From: Pictodentalium vernedei
Taxonomy: Eukaryota > Mollusca > Scaphopoda > Dentaliida > Dentaliidae
Length of the DNA: 64,000 bases
Direction: 5' to 3'
Assembly: GCA_031216915.1 (NCBI GenBank)
Contig: CM062292.1
Location: forward strand, 7,999,920 to 8,063,919
Below the pieces are notes generated by a model. It had not been told where the DNA came from, searched no databases, and worked only from the letters and a program-made list of their open reading frames with translations. A program made the translations under genes and the position numbers. This document shows, in pieces, positions 33,756-45,299 of this stretch; positions within the stretch are counted from its first letter, which is position 1; the number at the start of each line of letters is the position of its first letter.

Positions 33756-33835
33756 GGGGCTGTAGGTGGCCGAGTGGTACGGGTGGTTTAGTATCGTTTC
33801 CAACCTTTCACAGCAAGGGTTCGAACCCCGCTATG
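33756..33835 (+). other. tRNA-like sequence (Ser/Leu-type), pseudogene or SINE head
   Basis: TGGCCGAGTGG (A box) and GGTTCGAACCC (B box) are correctly ordered, with a long variable region between them as in tRNA-Ser or tRNA-Leu. The acceptor ends (GCTGTAG and CTATGCT) pair poorly, so a working tRNA is unlikely. Confidence 0.45.
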
Positions 33836-34437
33836 CTATTCGCAAAACGGAGAAATTAATAAATCACCAACGGCAAATGTTTTGGGTAAAGAGGACCGAT
33901 TAGTGAGGTTCTAACACGGAGTCAAAAATGTTTTTCACAATATGAAATCCACTACACATCTCCGTGCATTCTTGTTTCAATTTCTCCCGCGTAGGTTTTC
34001 AGACACACTCCCTGAACAAATAGAAAATTTTAAAAAAATGTAATTTTTTTCCATCGATCCCGTTTTTACACTTTCCAACATTTACGAGTTATGCAATGGA
34101 AATAACTTAGAACGCCCCCTAGTAAAAAATCGGTACAGTTTTCGGTAAAATTCAAAACTAACACCAAAGATTTAACATTGTATCATTGAAACCCATTCCT
34201 CCATTTACAATATTCTCTTCGTGGAAGCTGAAATGCTGTGGACAGACAGAATTAGGATTTAATCCCGGCAAGGGGGATTTTCCGGTTTTCGTTAATGAAA
34301 AGTCACGGTACTGGGAATTCGCCGATTCTGAATATCAGTCCCGATACCCTGAAAATTCACAGCGCAGAACAGAGAATCAAAGATTGTGTTCCGCAACCTT
34401 TGATTTCCCTTCTGGGCTATGAATTTTCCGGACATTA
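33836..34437. other. intron, no feature seen
   Basis: No exon or repeat family recognised. Confidence 0.4.
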
Positions 34438-35067
34438 CAGTTAAAACTAGAAGTCCTGTCACGAATAGTGCGCTTATCTGGGCTTAATTGCGCGTTGGAA
34501 TTGCGCGCAATTGCCATATCGAATTGCATCCAAAGCACGGCAGGTTCTCTTGGTTACTCATAGCAAACACATGCAATGTTTCTGCCAATGGACCTCCGGG
34601 TTACCCGGAGGTCCATTGGCTGAAACATTGCTTGTGCACAGGCCATACAGTTAAAACTAGAAGTCCTGTCACGAATAGTGCGCTTATCTAGGCTTAATTG
34701 CGCGTTGGGATTGCGCGCAATTGCCATATCGAATGGCATCCAAAGCACGGCAGTTTCTCTTGGTTACTCAAAGCAAACACATGCAATGTTTCTGCCAATG
34801 GACCTCCGGGTTACCCGGAGGTCCATTGGCTGAAACATTGCTTGTGCACAGGCCATATGTACAGAATTTGATAGCTTTACTTGGGCCATAACGCGTATAT
34901 TAACGCGCATTTCAACGTGCTATTTGCGCGCATTTCATGACAGGACTTCTAGTTTTAACTGTATGTACAGAATTTGATAGCTTTACTTAGGCCATAACGC
35001 GTACATTAACGCGCATATCAACGTGCTATTTGTGCGCATTTCATGACAGGACTTCTAGTTTTAACTG
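34438..35067 (+). mobile_element. MITE-A copy 8 (outer), split by copy 9
   Basis: The outer copy runs 34438-34647 and resumes at 34962-35067. The inner copy entered at a TA in GGCCATATGTACAG, and the TA is now present on both sides. This shows the TA target-site duplication of the family directly. Confidence 0.97.
34648..34961 (+). mobile_element. MITE-A copy 9 (inner)
   Basis: Complete 314-bp copy with perfect CAGTTAAAACTAGAAGTCC ends, in the same orientation as its host copy. One of the best representatives of the family. Confidence 0.97.
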
Positions 35068-35389
35068 TAGGACTGATTTTCAGAACCGATAACCGGGAAA
35101 TTCCCGTTTGCGATATTAAACCATAGTTCGGCAACGCTGGTCTCAGAAGAAGTTGATATTTGACGAAATCTCATAAACTATAATTTGCAATCATTGATAC
35201 TATGGACTATGTATTTCCCGGGTTTCAGAACAGAGCCGTGCAATTTCCGTTTCCGGTATTAAAACTTCGACAGAATGAGCCTGATGTTTTGTTATCAGAG
35301 AAGTCAAAATACCCAAATTTCTAACAACGTACTTTTCTCAACTAGAAATTAAACAAATTCAATAATTAAACAAATTCAATAATTGTGGG

Positions 35390-35688
35390 CAGTGGCGTAG
35401 ATAAAGGGGGGGGGGGGGGGGAGGCGGAGCCCCCCCCCCCCCCCCACCAGAAGTTTTGTCGGAAATTTTTTGGGACCATTTTTAGGCGAATTTATGCCTA
35501 ATAACATTAAAATGCTGGCTTTGGGGATAAAAACATGCCATTTTGGGTAAATTTTGGGTATAAAAGACCAATTTTCAGTACATTTGCAGTAAACAACAGA
35601 TTCTTTCTGTTTGTTTTGGTTTTTGTTGTTGTTACACTGTCGGAAAATTTTCGGTCTGTCGGAAAATTTTGGTCTATCTACGCCACTG
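35390..35688. mobile_element. 299-bp hAT-type MITE with 8-bp target duplication
   Basis: Ends CAGTGGCGTAGATA and TATCTACGCCACTG. ATTGTGGG stands directly on both sides (35382-35389 and 35689-35696), an 8-bp duplication as expected for hAT. Contains a G18 and a C15 run close together and no transposase. Confidence 0.92.
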
Positions 35689-35786
35689 ATTGTGGGAAAA
35701 AATTGCAAGGTGAAAGTTTGAAATTTCGACATCTGTATGCAGAGAGTGCAATAAGAAGTTCGCCATTTCAACTTCTGTGCTATGTG

Positions 35787-35916
35787 CACTCTAAAATCAG
35801 TTGGGTAAATAATCAAGCCACATCAACTGGGTTGAGTGAATGTGAACCCAATTGGGTTCACATTCACTCAGTCCTGTTGATTTGGATTGATTTTTAACCC
35901 AAGTCATTTTAAAGTG
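35787..35916. mobile_element. 130-bp foldback MITE-D, copy 2
   Basis: Begins CACTCTAAAATCAGTTGGG and ends CCAAGTCATTTTAAAGTG. The interior palindrome GAATGTGAACCCAATTGGG is perfect. Related copy at 23726. Confidence 0.88.
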
Positions 35917-36245
35917 TAATACTTTGATCGCAAAAGCAGTTTCTTTCTCGATCGGATCGCCATCTGGTTGCGCCCCAAACCAATGGGTCATTATTTCAAG
36001 AATAAAATACTGCAAATGGAGACAGAAAACAGAACGGAAATGGCAAGTAAAATTGAATGTTTTTGGATTTTGTTTATCACCAGACAAAAAAATTCTGTTG
36101 GGTTGTGGGGTGGAGAGCGGGATGAAAATGTCAACTGGATCGCGATCCATTCGAAATTTACACTCCTCTTGTAATCACAGTAATTTTGACAACGAAATAG
36201 AAGTCAAGAGCAACCTGAGATTATTGCAATAGATGGGAATGCTTA

Positions 36246-36605
36246 GGAACGCTGTAACTCATTAATTACGGCATTGAACTTTAAACCGAGAGGTCGAGTC
36301 GAAGATTCGATCCCCGTCAGGGGTACCGGCGTTGTGTTCTTGGCTAAGGCACTTAATCCCGATCGCTGACATGAGGACACGGTGGCACTATGTACTAAGG
36401 CATACTGCACGTCGATGGTGAACCTGTCTTCAACCAATGCTAACCCTGATTGTGTGGAGTTAGTACGTTGGGGAGTCTGATAGTTTTTCGCCGTTGCTCA
36501 GTGGTTTTCTCTGGATACTCCGGCTTCCTTCACCCGTAAATCTGTTCGACATGAGGTGACGCTAGCTGTCGAACGTATCCTTAAACTCCAATCAATAGAT
36601 AAATG
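36246..36605 (+). mobile_element. tRNA-headed SINE with 14-bp target duplication
   Basis: The degenerate tRNA-like head includes AAGATTCGATCCCC. The body has GTCTTCAACCAATGCTAACC and GATACTCCGGCTTCC. Direct repeats GATGGGAATGCTTA at 36232-36245 and 36606-36619 bound it. Confidence 0.9.
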
Positions 36606-36910
36606 GATGGGAATGCTTAATTTCTGATGCATCAACATTTCAAATTTGTCAATCGGTGCTGCTCTATCGTGGTGTATCCATGGGATTCAAATGGTCCACG
36701 AGATCAGACACATCTGCCCGCTTCACTGTCATCGTGGGTCTGACTTTCATCACTTCCACAACCGAGGCCGTGAAAGGACTTTTCCAGCCGCTGTCATTTG
36801 TCAATTGCGCGAGTCCCCAGTTTCCTCATTAGTCACGTAACGAATATGGATTGCGTGAGATTCTTGTATCCAGTACTAAAACCTACCATTTTCATCAAGA
36901 GTACCCTTAA

Positions 36911-37152
36911 CCCTTTACCAAACACGAAAGACAGACGGCACTTGCAAACAAGATTCTTGAATAACTAAATATTCCATTTTTTGTCTCGAAAACATAGCTT
37001 ATGACCCCTCATTGGAACGAGCTCGTTGAGCTCGTTCCAATGAGGGGTCATAAGCTATGTTTTTGAGACAAAAATTAAAAAAATAATAAAAATTGTATGG
37101 CGATTTTTATAAATAGCGCTGGCCGGTTGTTGCCGTTACGTTGGGTAAAGGG
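36911..37152. mobile_element. piggyBac-like MITE copy 2
   Basis: CCCTTTACCAAACACG and CGTTGGGTAAAGGG lie between TTAA sites. The core is ATTGGAACGAGCTCGTTGAG and complement, but its arms (GACAAAAA...AACATAGCTTATGACCCC) differ from those of copies 1 and 3. Confidence 0.88.
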
Positions 37153-37344
37153 TTAATATGAGCTGTAGCTTGGAAGGAAAAAGGATCTGTTAGTTTTTCG
37201 GTAAAAAGTCGATTCCAAATATGAGCTCCGTAAATCAAGTATTGCCTTAAAGTAAAAATAGGACGCAGTAACCAGCACCTGGAAACCTTACCATAAACAA
37301 CTTGATATGATATCTGTATTGTGTTCGCGAAACAGCAACAGATT

Positions 37345-37405
37345 CCGTAAAACTGTCCGACACGAGGTGACCCTGGCTGTCGAAAGTGTCGTTAAACCCA
37401 AATAG
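37345..37405 (+). mobile_element. SINE 3' fragment
   Basis: GTAAAACTGTCCGACACGAG, GGCTGTCGAAAGTGTCGTTA and AAACCCAAATAG match the 3' end of the SINE at 36246. Confidence 0.75.
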
Positions 37406-38106
37406 AAATACACTCAAGGAATTCACACACCCGGTCTTCCATGAATAGAAATCGAATTTTGCCTGTAATGTGACGTCGCCCGCTCGTCCGCTGGAAGAGA
37501 AGATTTCTTGCACCGTAAATGTTTAAATATTTTTTATATTTTATTTGGTACGTCGTGTCGTTTCGCGTCACGTCACTCCATACGCTGAATACTTTACTTC
37601 TGTGTCAAAAGTAACAAAAGTCGAGATATATGTTCCCTCTAGCTTCACAATTGGATTTTTTTTTAAATCAGTCTGTCTCGCCCTTTCGTGAGCCCCAAAA
37701 TGGTATATAATTAAAGGAACTAAAAGAACATGTTTCACTCATATACATTCAAGTGTGTTCATGTCCAGTTTCTGCATCCATATATGGACGTGTGCGGGAG
37801 CCCAAAGGTTTTATTTGGGTTCCGGAATACAAAAGTTGTAATTTTCTTTTTCAGAACCACTCTCCAGAAAGTGTTGATTCTAGGCAAGCGGCACCTTCCG
37901 CTCGTAACATTCTAGTTTGTACAACTCGTGTGTCTGCATCCATATTTGGGTTCGGTTTGGGAGCCCAATGTTGCCTTTGAGCAACAAAAAGCAAAATTTG
38001 TGATTTGTTGGTAGTTATTATGTTTTTTGCATTTTACATGGTTAGCAAATATCAGTGCATCACATACGTGTGTCATGTCTGATTTAGGGCTCCTCAAGGG
38101 GAAGTA
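37406..38106. other. intron; ~150-bp diverged direct duplication
   Basis: TCTGCATCCATAT...GGGAGCCCAA occurs at about 37770 and 37930, suggesting an old tandem duplication. No exon. Confidence 0.45.
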
Positions 38107-38420
38107 CAGTTAAAATTAGAAGTCTTGCTATGAAATGCACACAAATAGTACGTCGATCTGCGCGTTAATCTACGCGTTATGGCCATAGTAAGGCTATCAA
38201 AGTCTGTACATATGGCCTGTGCACAAGCAATGTTTCAGCCAATGGACCTCCGGGTAACCCGGAGGTCCACTGGCAGAAACATTGCCTGCGTTTGCTGTGA
38301 GTAACCAAGAGAACATGCCGTGCTTTGGATGCCATTCGATTTGGCAATTGCGCACAATGCCTACGCGCTATTAAGCCTAGATAAGCGAACAGTTCATGAC
38401 AGGACTTCTAGTTTTAACTG
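38107..38420 (-). mobile_element. MITE-A copy 10
   Basis: Ends CAGTTAAAATTAGAAGTC and GGACTTCTAGTTTTAACTG with TA on each side. Core present. Confidence 0.95.
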
Positions 38421-38755
38421 TAACGTGCAAAAAATGTTTCGTGAAGTTAATAGGGAACTTGAAATTTTTGAGAAACTCAGGCAATTTGTCAGCGCACAGA
38501 AAGTGTAGATTTTTTGGCAAGCACCATGTTTCACTCATTCAAAATATACACCATATACATTATACGTTACGCCCCACAAAATAGATCTTCTGTTTCTCAG
38601 GCCATTGTTTGTAAAACTGCATGTGGACGGGCAATTTTGTATTTTATTTTTTTATTTTTGTAATTAATTCTTTGCCATCAAAAGTTCATGTTCCTGGTTT
38701 GTTTTATGGCTTATGTCTCATAATCTACAGAATAGGATGGGTGGCGGTGTATTTC

Positions 38756-38821
38756 GTCCCTTGAGTGCAAGAAGGCTTTGCAATGCTAAAGCATTGCAAA
38801 GCCTGGTTCCACTCAAGGGAC
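38756..38821. repeat. 66-nt hairpin with internal mismatch
   Basis: The outer stem GTCCCTTGAGTG and inner stem GGCTTTGCAATGCT pair with their complements, with a 6x6 mismatch (CAAGAA/TGGTTC) between. CTCAAGGGACGAAATA also occurs at about 9793. Confidence 0.7.
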
Positions 38822-38999
38822 AACTTTATCAATATTATTAACTTGGTTAAATATCAGACATAAAATAATTAATTATTATTTTTTTAAGTTTGATATGGAA
38901 ATAAAAACAGAGCATGCAGCAGCTAGAAAGACCGTGGCGGGCGGGCATGAGAAACAAATTTTAATTTGTTTACCCTGATCTCGGGAAACATCCAGGGCA

Positions 39000-39345
39000 C
39001 ATGGAGATTTATTACCTGGATGTCGATTTTCAACCCCGAGGCGCGATTTTGTCACGCCTCTGTCCATGGAAATAACGAGTGTTTCAATGAATACCATTAA
39101 CTATCCCAATGTAGCCTCAGAAGATAAAGGTGAAGTCCTGTACTGAGCCTCAACTTCGATAGCAATCGGTATTATCGGATTGATGCGAACAACGTGTACA
39201 TGCCACCAAGTAGCCAGACAACAAAATAGGCTGGTGTTCCACAATCGATTTTCTGATCCTTCTATTTAATACCTGGATGTCTCATTTAAATAACTCGCCT
39301 GCGGCTCGGTGTTTAAAAACCTACATCCAGGTATTAAATCTCCAT
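39000..39345. mobile_element. small inverted-repeat element
   Basis: ATGGAGATTTATTACCTGGA at 39001 and its complement near 39322-39343 face each other. A nearer pair (TTTAATACCTGGATGT, 39265-39280 and 39323-39338) forms a second hairpin. Confidence 0.6.
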
Positions 39346-40755
39346 ATACCATACATGGTGGCGGAGAAAACCTATAATGTCCATATTCGGGCTCATTGTG
39401 GGAATGATTTCATACTCTAAAAAGCAAAACAAATTAATTTGTATCATGTATGTGTGTCATGTACGATTCCGTGCTCCCCAAAGGGGAGATGACGTGGAAA
39501 ATATATTTTTGGGGGGAAATTCATACAATTTCATTCTCTTGTGACACAATGGGATCAAATTTAACCAAATGTGGTAGGTGTGCTTCAAAACGTTTGACAA
39601 CCCAATTTGGTTCAAATCAGTATTAACGTACACTTTCCACCAAATCCTTCAAGCTTCCATTCAAAGATACAGAAAGTTGCAGTGTGTTGGCTGTAGATTT
39701 GCGTTCAGCAATAGCTCTCGATTTTACAAGTACAATTCCAGTCTTAATGCCCCCAGTGCCAGTAACTCCGACCGTGTTGCACCTGAGAGCCCCTACAAAA
39801 GAATATCGAGACTCACCATGTATTATCTAAAATACCCTGTTATACCAGGCTGCTAATTCACTACTATCTCTAGCCACTAGTCTTCCATTCATGGCGCACT
39901 AACCACAATCTATTCATTTTACTGTCTCCTAGTGGTAATACTTCCTGTACCTTCTTCCTTTCCTTCTACTTTCTACCCCACAACACTATTTGTGGTCACT
40001 ACCTTAGCTTCTATGGCTACCATTGACTTCAGTTCCTGATATTGGCTATAAAGTGACAGTACGACACTAACGTCCATCACTACTGCCGATGGCCCCCATC
40101 ACTATTAACCTACAATTTGTTATGATACTACAACTACAGCCGCCTTGTGGTGGCTTCTAATTCTTCTAGCTCCTGTCAATTCACTACTAACTGCTACTAC
40201 TAGGCTTATCGCTACTCTACAATTACACCAACCTTATTAGCTAACCCTCTTGCGGTTTCCAGGTAGTAAGACATCCAATAACTGCTACCCCTGCTTCTAC
40301 TTCACTACATTATTTATGATGACAACCTCAGCCTCTGTGGCTATCATAGTCTTCTGTTCCTAATATCAGCTCTACCGAGTTCGTCCAGTACTTCAGTCTT
40401 CTACGATCACTAATGCTTATGGCCCCATACTACTACAATACTATTTGCGAAGTACTGTTTGTGTATCAATCCTTCTCACGTGTCCTAGTCACATGAGAAC
40501 TGGTATCAAGGGTATAAGAGTATGTCGAATCGCTGTCCAGATAACTACCAAATAATATTTCCAAATATACTCACAGACCTCTTCGAATTCTATTTATCTG
40601 GCTGAGATTCTCCAAAAAACTACGTTTCCAACTTCTCATAACATTCTTCTACCCGTCGGTGACCTACATGTATCCTGCCTACTCCTTGTCCCATTCGCTG
40701 TACCCACGGCCACTTCTTTATGGCTGCTAGCACCTGTACGCATTCTACCACTTAT

Positions 40756-40983
40756 CCCTTTACCCAACGCAGACGATATCAAAATTTATCAAAATTTATT
40801 ATTTTAAAAATATTTTTTTTAAATTTTTCAGAAAATTTCAACAAAACCATATCATGTGACCCCTCGTTGGAACGAGGGGTCACATGATATGGTTTTGTTG
40901 AAATTTTTAAAAAAATAATATTTTTTCAATTGCCGAATTTGCATATTACGCGGGCAGATGCGGTCGATTCATTGGGTAAAGGG
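40756..40983. mobile_element. piggyBac-like MITE copy 3
   Basis: CCCTTTACCCAACGC and ATTGGGTAAAGGG ends with TTAT and TTAA on the flanks. The arms TTCAACAAAACCATATCATG match copy 1, but the GAGCTCG centre is shortened to CGTTGGAACG. Confidence 0.85.
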
Positions 40984-41063
40984 TTAAATGGCTCTTCGCT
41001 CCTATATGACTCATATACAGCTCCTAATGCCTGTCCTTCGCTGCTGTGATATGCTTCATTTAT

Positions 41064-41787
41064 TATATGACTCGTCCGTTTTGTTCACTTTAAAACATTT
41101 AATATTTTGTTTTCATATTAATCGGTGATAAATAAAGCCTTCCGTCAATTTCATTGGTCAATTTCAAAACTAGACAATTTGATTGGCTGAACAAAATACA
41201 ACTGAGCCACATTCTCATAATTTGCATAATTAGAGTTGGGAGCTTTCATTGGTCAATTTCAAAACTGGACAATCTGATTGGCTAAACAAAATACAACTGG
41301 GTCACATTTGCATAATTTCAGTAGGGAGAATTTACATTGTCTGTCCTATTTAGGGTGGGTTACATTGTATTAATCTTTTACCTAGAAGAAAAACGCTATT
41401 CATTTTTTTTTATATTTTCACTTTTGGCTTCCAAAACATAGGTTATGACGACCTCATTGGAGCGAGATCGACGAGCTCGTTCCTATGGGGGGGGGGGGGG
41501 GTCATAACCTATGTTTTGGAAGCAAAAATGAATGTTTTTAGTTATACGAGAATGTTTTTTCCAAGTGCCGTCTGCAACTCAAGTTAGGTGATGTGTTAAA
41601 AAGTCATACTAAGTGGCTAATTTGTGCATGTGTGTGTCACATGATAAATAGAATATGAAATGAGTGTTTTTCTCATATAATATTTATGAAACTCGTCCGA
41701 ATTTTCCATTTTGGCTCGCCTGAAAATTCTTAGACTCGTTTCATAAATATTATATGAGAAAAACATTCATTCCATATCCTCTATATA
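41064..41787. mobile_element. composite element, copy 2
   Basis: Matches 20731-21350. Contains an extra tandem duplication of TCATTGGTCAATTTCAAAAC. The central palindrome has a G-run insertion at 41487-41501. Confidence 0.75.
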
Positions 41788-41824
41788 TGGCTCCTAGCTC
41801 CTGTATGGATCCTATCTCCTATGG

Positions 41825-41964
41825 CTCATTGGTAATATCTGGGAAAATTGTATGTGCAATTTAGGACATAAAATATAAACACTTGCAATATTGTATGTGA
41901 AAATTATATGCAAAATAGATCGATAAAGTTGATAGGCATATGTTTTTCCAGATATATATATTAT
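41825..41964. repeat. dispersed repeat, copy at 57781
   Basis: TCATTGGTAATATCTGGGAA through AGTTGATAGGCATATGTTTT matches 57784-57925 with very few differences. Confidence 0.85.
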
Positions 41965-42120
41965 ATAGAGGATATGGAATGAGAGTTTTTCTCATACAAT
42001 ATTTATGAAACAAGTCTAAGATTTTTACGTTTTGGCGAGCCTCTGGCGAGCGCAAACGGAAAATTCGGACGAGTTTCATAAATATTATATGAGAAAAACA
42101 TTCATTCCATGTCCTCTATA
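41965..42120. mobile_element. 156-bp foldback MITE-E
   Basis: TATAGAGGATATGGAATGAG and its complement at the right end define it. The inner arms are TTTTTCTCATACAATATTTA. Related foldbacks end the composite elements at 21350 and 41787. Confidence 0.8.
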
Positions 42121-42198
42121 TATGGCTCCTAGCTCATGTATGGATCCTATCTCCTATGGCTCCTAAATGGCATATATTTGGCTCCTATGTTACTGCTA

Positions 42199-42395
42199 CA
42201 GTACATCAGCCGTGGACTGACCACTTTTCACGGGTGGGCAATATTTTCACGGTAATATTAGATTCCAAACACTAATTATTGGAATAATCATCAAAAATAT
42301 AATTAATGAAGCACTGGGAACAACAGTGTGCTTGTGTACAACGTGTACATCACTGACCACGTCTGTATTACGACCAGTCAAAAACGCCTGTACTG
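42199..42395. mobile_element. MITE-C copy 2
   Basis: CAGTACATCAGCCGTGGACT at the left and GCCTGTACTG at the right, with TA on both sides. It is inverted relative to the copy at 19795 and inserted in the foldback left arm. Confidence 0.8.
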
Positions 42396-42560
42396 TACAC
42401 GGTTCCTAGATCCTATATGGTTCACATAATTTCCTACATGGCTCACAAACAACATCCTTTGGGACTTCCAGCTCCTATTTTGATCCCAGATTATAGGTGT
42501 CATGGGTCCAAGCTCCTATATTACCTAAGCTCATAACCCCTATTGCTCCTACCGCCTGTA

Positions 42561-42858
42561 CAGTTAAAATTAGAAGTCCTGTCATGAACTGTGCGCTTAT
42601 CTAGGCTTAATTGCCCCGTAGGAATTGCCACATCGAATGGCATCCAAAGCACGGCAGGTTCTCCTGGTTACGTATAGCAAACACAGGCAATGTTTCTGCC
42701 AGTGGACCTCCGGGTTACCCGGATGTCCATTGGCTGAAACATTGCTTGTACACAGGCTATATGTACGGAATTTGATAGCGTTGCTATGGTCATAACGCGT
42801 AGATTAACGCGCGGATCGACGTGTGCACATTTTATGACCAGACTTCTAGTTTTAACTG
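42561..42858 (+). mobile_element. MITE-A copy 11
   Basis: Both ends readable (CAGTTAAAATTAGAAGTCC, TCTAGTTTTAACTG), left TA present. Inserted in the foldback left arm. Core present with GGATGTCC instead of GGAGGTCC. Confidence 0.92.
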
Positions 42859-42929
42859 TGTGGTTCCCATCTTCTGTATCATGGTATTTATGGCTTTTAA
42901 ATTTAAATTCCATTCTAGGCTTTCGTTGA

Positions 42930-43317
42930 GTACTAGAGGTAAATGAAGAACGTGAATGTTGGTGTAGTAGTTCTAGTAGTTGCCATGGTGTTTATCAATG
43001 TCGTTGCTGTAGTGACTGCTTTAGTTAAGGTTGTTGTTGGTAGCGTTGTACTGGGTATTGGTGGAATTCGTATGTTGTAGTGGTATTGATGTTGGTGTTG
43101 TCAAGGTTGCTGTACTAGTGGTTATTGCCGTAGTTGTTGATGTTCGAGTGCTTGGTGTGAAAAGCATAGTGATTGTCTAGTAATGCCCTACAGTGTTTCC
43201 ATGCTTGTTAGTGTATTTGAAGTTGTTGGTGTAATAGGTGTAGTGGTTGTTGTGGTAGTTGATATAATACGTGTTGGAGTAATAGCTGTTGATGTAGTAA
43301 TTGTTGCATAATAGTTG
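42930..43317. repeat. G/T-rich degenerate repeat, mirror of the A/C-rich arrays
   Basis: The strand is dominated by GTTGTTG and GGTGTTG motifs. At about 43317 the composition flips to the complementary A/C-rich form, marking the likely centre of the foldback. Confidence 0.7.
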
Positions 43318-43679
43318 TAGAACCAACCTCAACGACATCAACAATTGCTTTACCAACATTATATCTACAGTATCAACCACCACACCCACTATACCAAACA
43401 TCACGACCACTATACCAACACCACTTGCTGCAACGCCGACACAAAGTCATTATACCTACAACATCAACCACCGCAACTGCTACACCAATATTTATTACAC
43501 GGACAAATACTATACCACCAACTGTAACAACCACTATAAAACCACAAAACTACTACACCAACAAACTAAACTATAACAACCACCAAAACTACTACAACAA
43601 CAACCTCAAGCACCAAACAAATCCAACAACTACTACTCCAACCACTACTATGTCAAACCACAACAACACAAACAACTAG

Positions 43680-44940
43680 AACTCTCATCACTATGATCTA
43701 CTCCATCACCCACTATACCATCACCCACGTCTACACCAACAACTACAGAATGAACAATACCAACCACTACAACATTTCACAACAACTACGAAACTCCATC
43801 ACCCACTATAACACCACCCACGTCTACACCAACAACTACAGCATCAACAATACCATCCACTATAACATCACCCACGTCTACACCAACAACTACTATACTC
43901 CATCACCCACGTCTACACCAACAACTACTATACTCCATCACCCACTATAACACCACCCACGTTTACACCAACAACTACAGCATCAACAATACCAACCACT
44001 ACAATTTTCCACAACAATTACTATACTCCATCACCCACTATAACACCACCCACGTCTACACCAACAACTACTATACTCCATCACCCATTATCACACCACC
44101 CACGTCTACACCAATAACTACTATACTCCATCACCCAATATAACACCACCCACGTCTACACCAACAACTACATCATCAACAATACCAACCACTACAATAT
44201 TCCACAACAACTACTATACTCCATCACCCACTACAACACCACCCACGTCTACACCAACAACTACAGAATGAACAATACCAACCACTACAATATTCCACAA
44301 CAACTACTATACTCCATCACCCACTATAACACCACCCACGTCTACACCAACAACTACATCATCAACAATACCAACCACTACAATATTCCACAACAACTAC
44401 TATACTCCATCACCCACTATAACATCACCCACGTCTACACCAACAACTACAGAATGAACAATACCAACCACTACAATATTCCACAACAACTACTATACTC
44501 CATCACCCACTATAACACCACCCACGTCTACACCAACAACTACAGCATCAACAATACCAACCACTATAACATCACCCACGTCTACACCAACAACTACTAT
44601 ACTCCATCACCCACTATAACACCACCCATGTCTACACCAACAACTACAGCATCAACAATACCAACCACTATAACACCACCCACGTCTACACCAACAACTA
44701 CTATACTCCATCACCCACTATAACACCACCCATGTCTACACCAACAACTGCAGCATCAACAATACCAACCACTATAACACCACCCACGTCTACACCAACA
44801 ACTACTATACTCCATCACCCATTATCACACCACCCACGTCTACACCAACAACTACTATACTCCATCACCCATTATTACACCATCTACGTCTACACCAACA
44901 AATACAGCATCAACAATACCACACAAGCAACTAGCACACA
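43680..44940. repeat. ~52-bp minisatellite
   Basis: Units contain CCACCCACGTCTACACCAAC and CTACTATACTCCATCACCCA. The spacing of the CACGTCTACACC motif is mostly about 50-53 bp, with a longer variant of about 90-95 bp that adds AATACCAACCACTACAATAT. Around 19 occurrences. Thr-rich open frames across it follow from the repeat. Confidence 0.9.
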
Positions 44941-45299
44941 AACCACTATAACTCTATCTACAATAGCCTCCAGAACATCAACCTCTACAACACCAATAAT
45001 TACGCTACCAACAACAGCTGTACTACACCACTCACTACAATGCGAATAACGACTAATGCAACCACTACTCTATCACCACTTCAGCACTAAACACCACAAC
45101 TACTACTCCAACAACTACTACACCAACTACTAAAACACCACTCTTGGCTACAGCAACAACTTGCACACCAACCACTATTTAAGTACTAAACCCCTCAAAT
45201 ACTACAACAACCACTTCATCTTCTAAACCAACAATTACTATAAAACCTACTTCAGTACCAATAGGTTGTACCCCAATCACTTTAACTACTATAACACCA

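Noticed and set aside
35405..35446. Biological meaning for the G18/C15 pair and other long C or G runs
   Set aside because: Homopolymers of this kind are frequent here and their lengths may be sequencing or assembly errors.
43301..45049. Thr/Asn-rich mucin-like proteins
   Set aside because: The frames follow from minisatellite composition, shift between units, and have no start or splice context.
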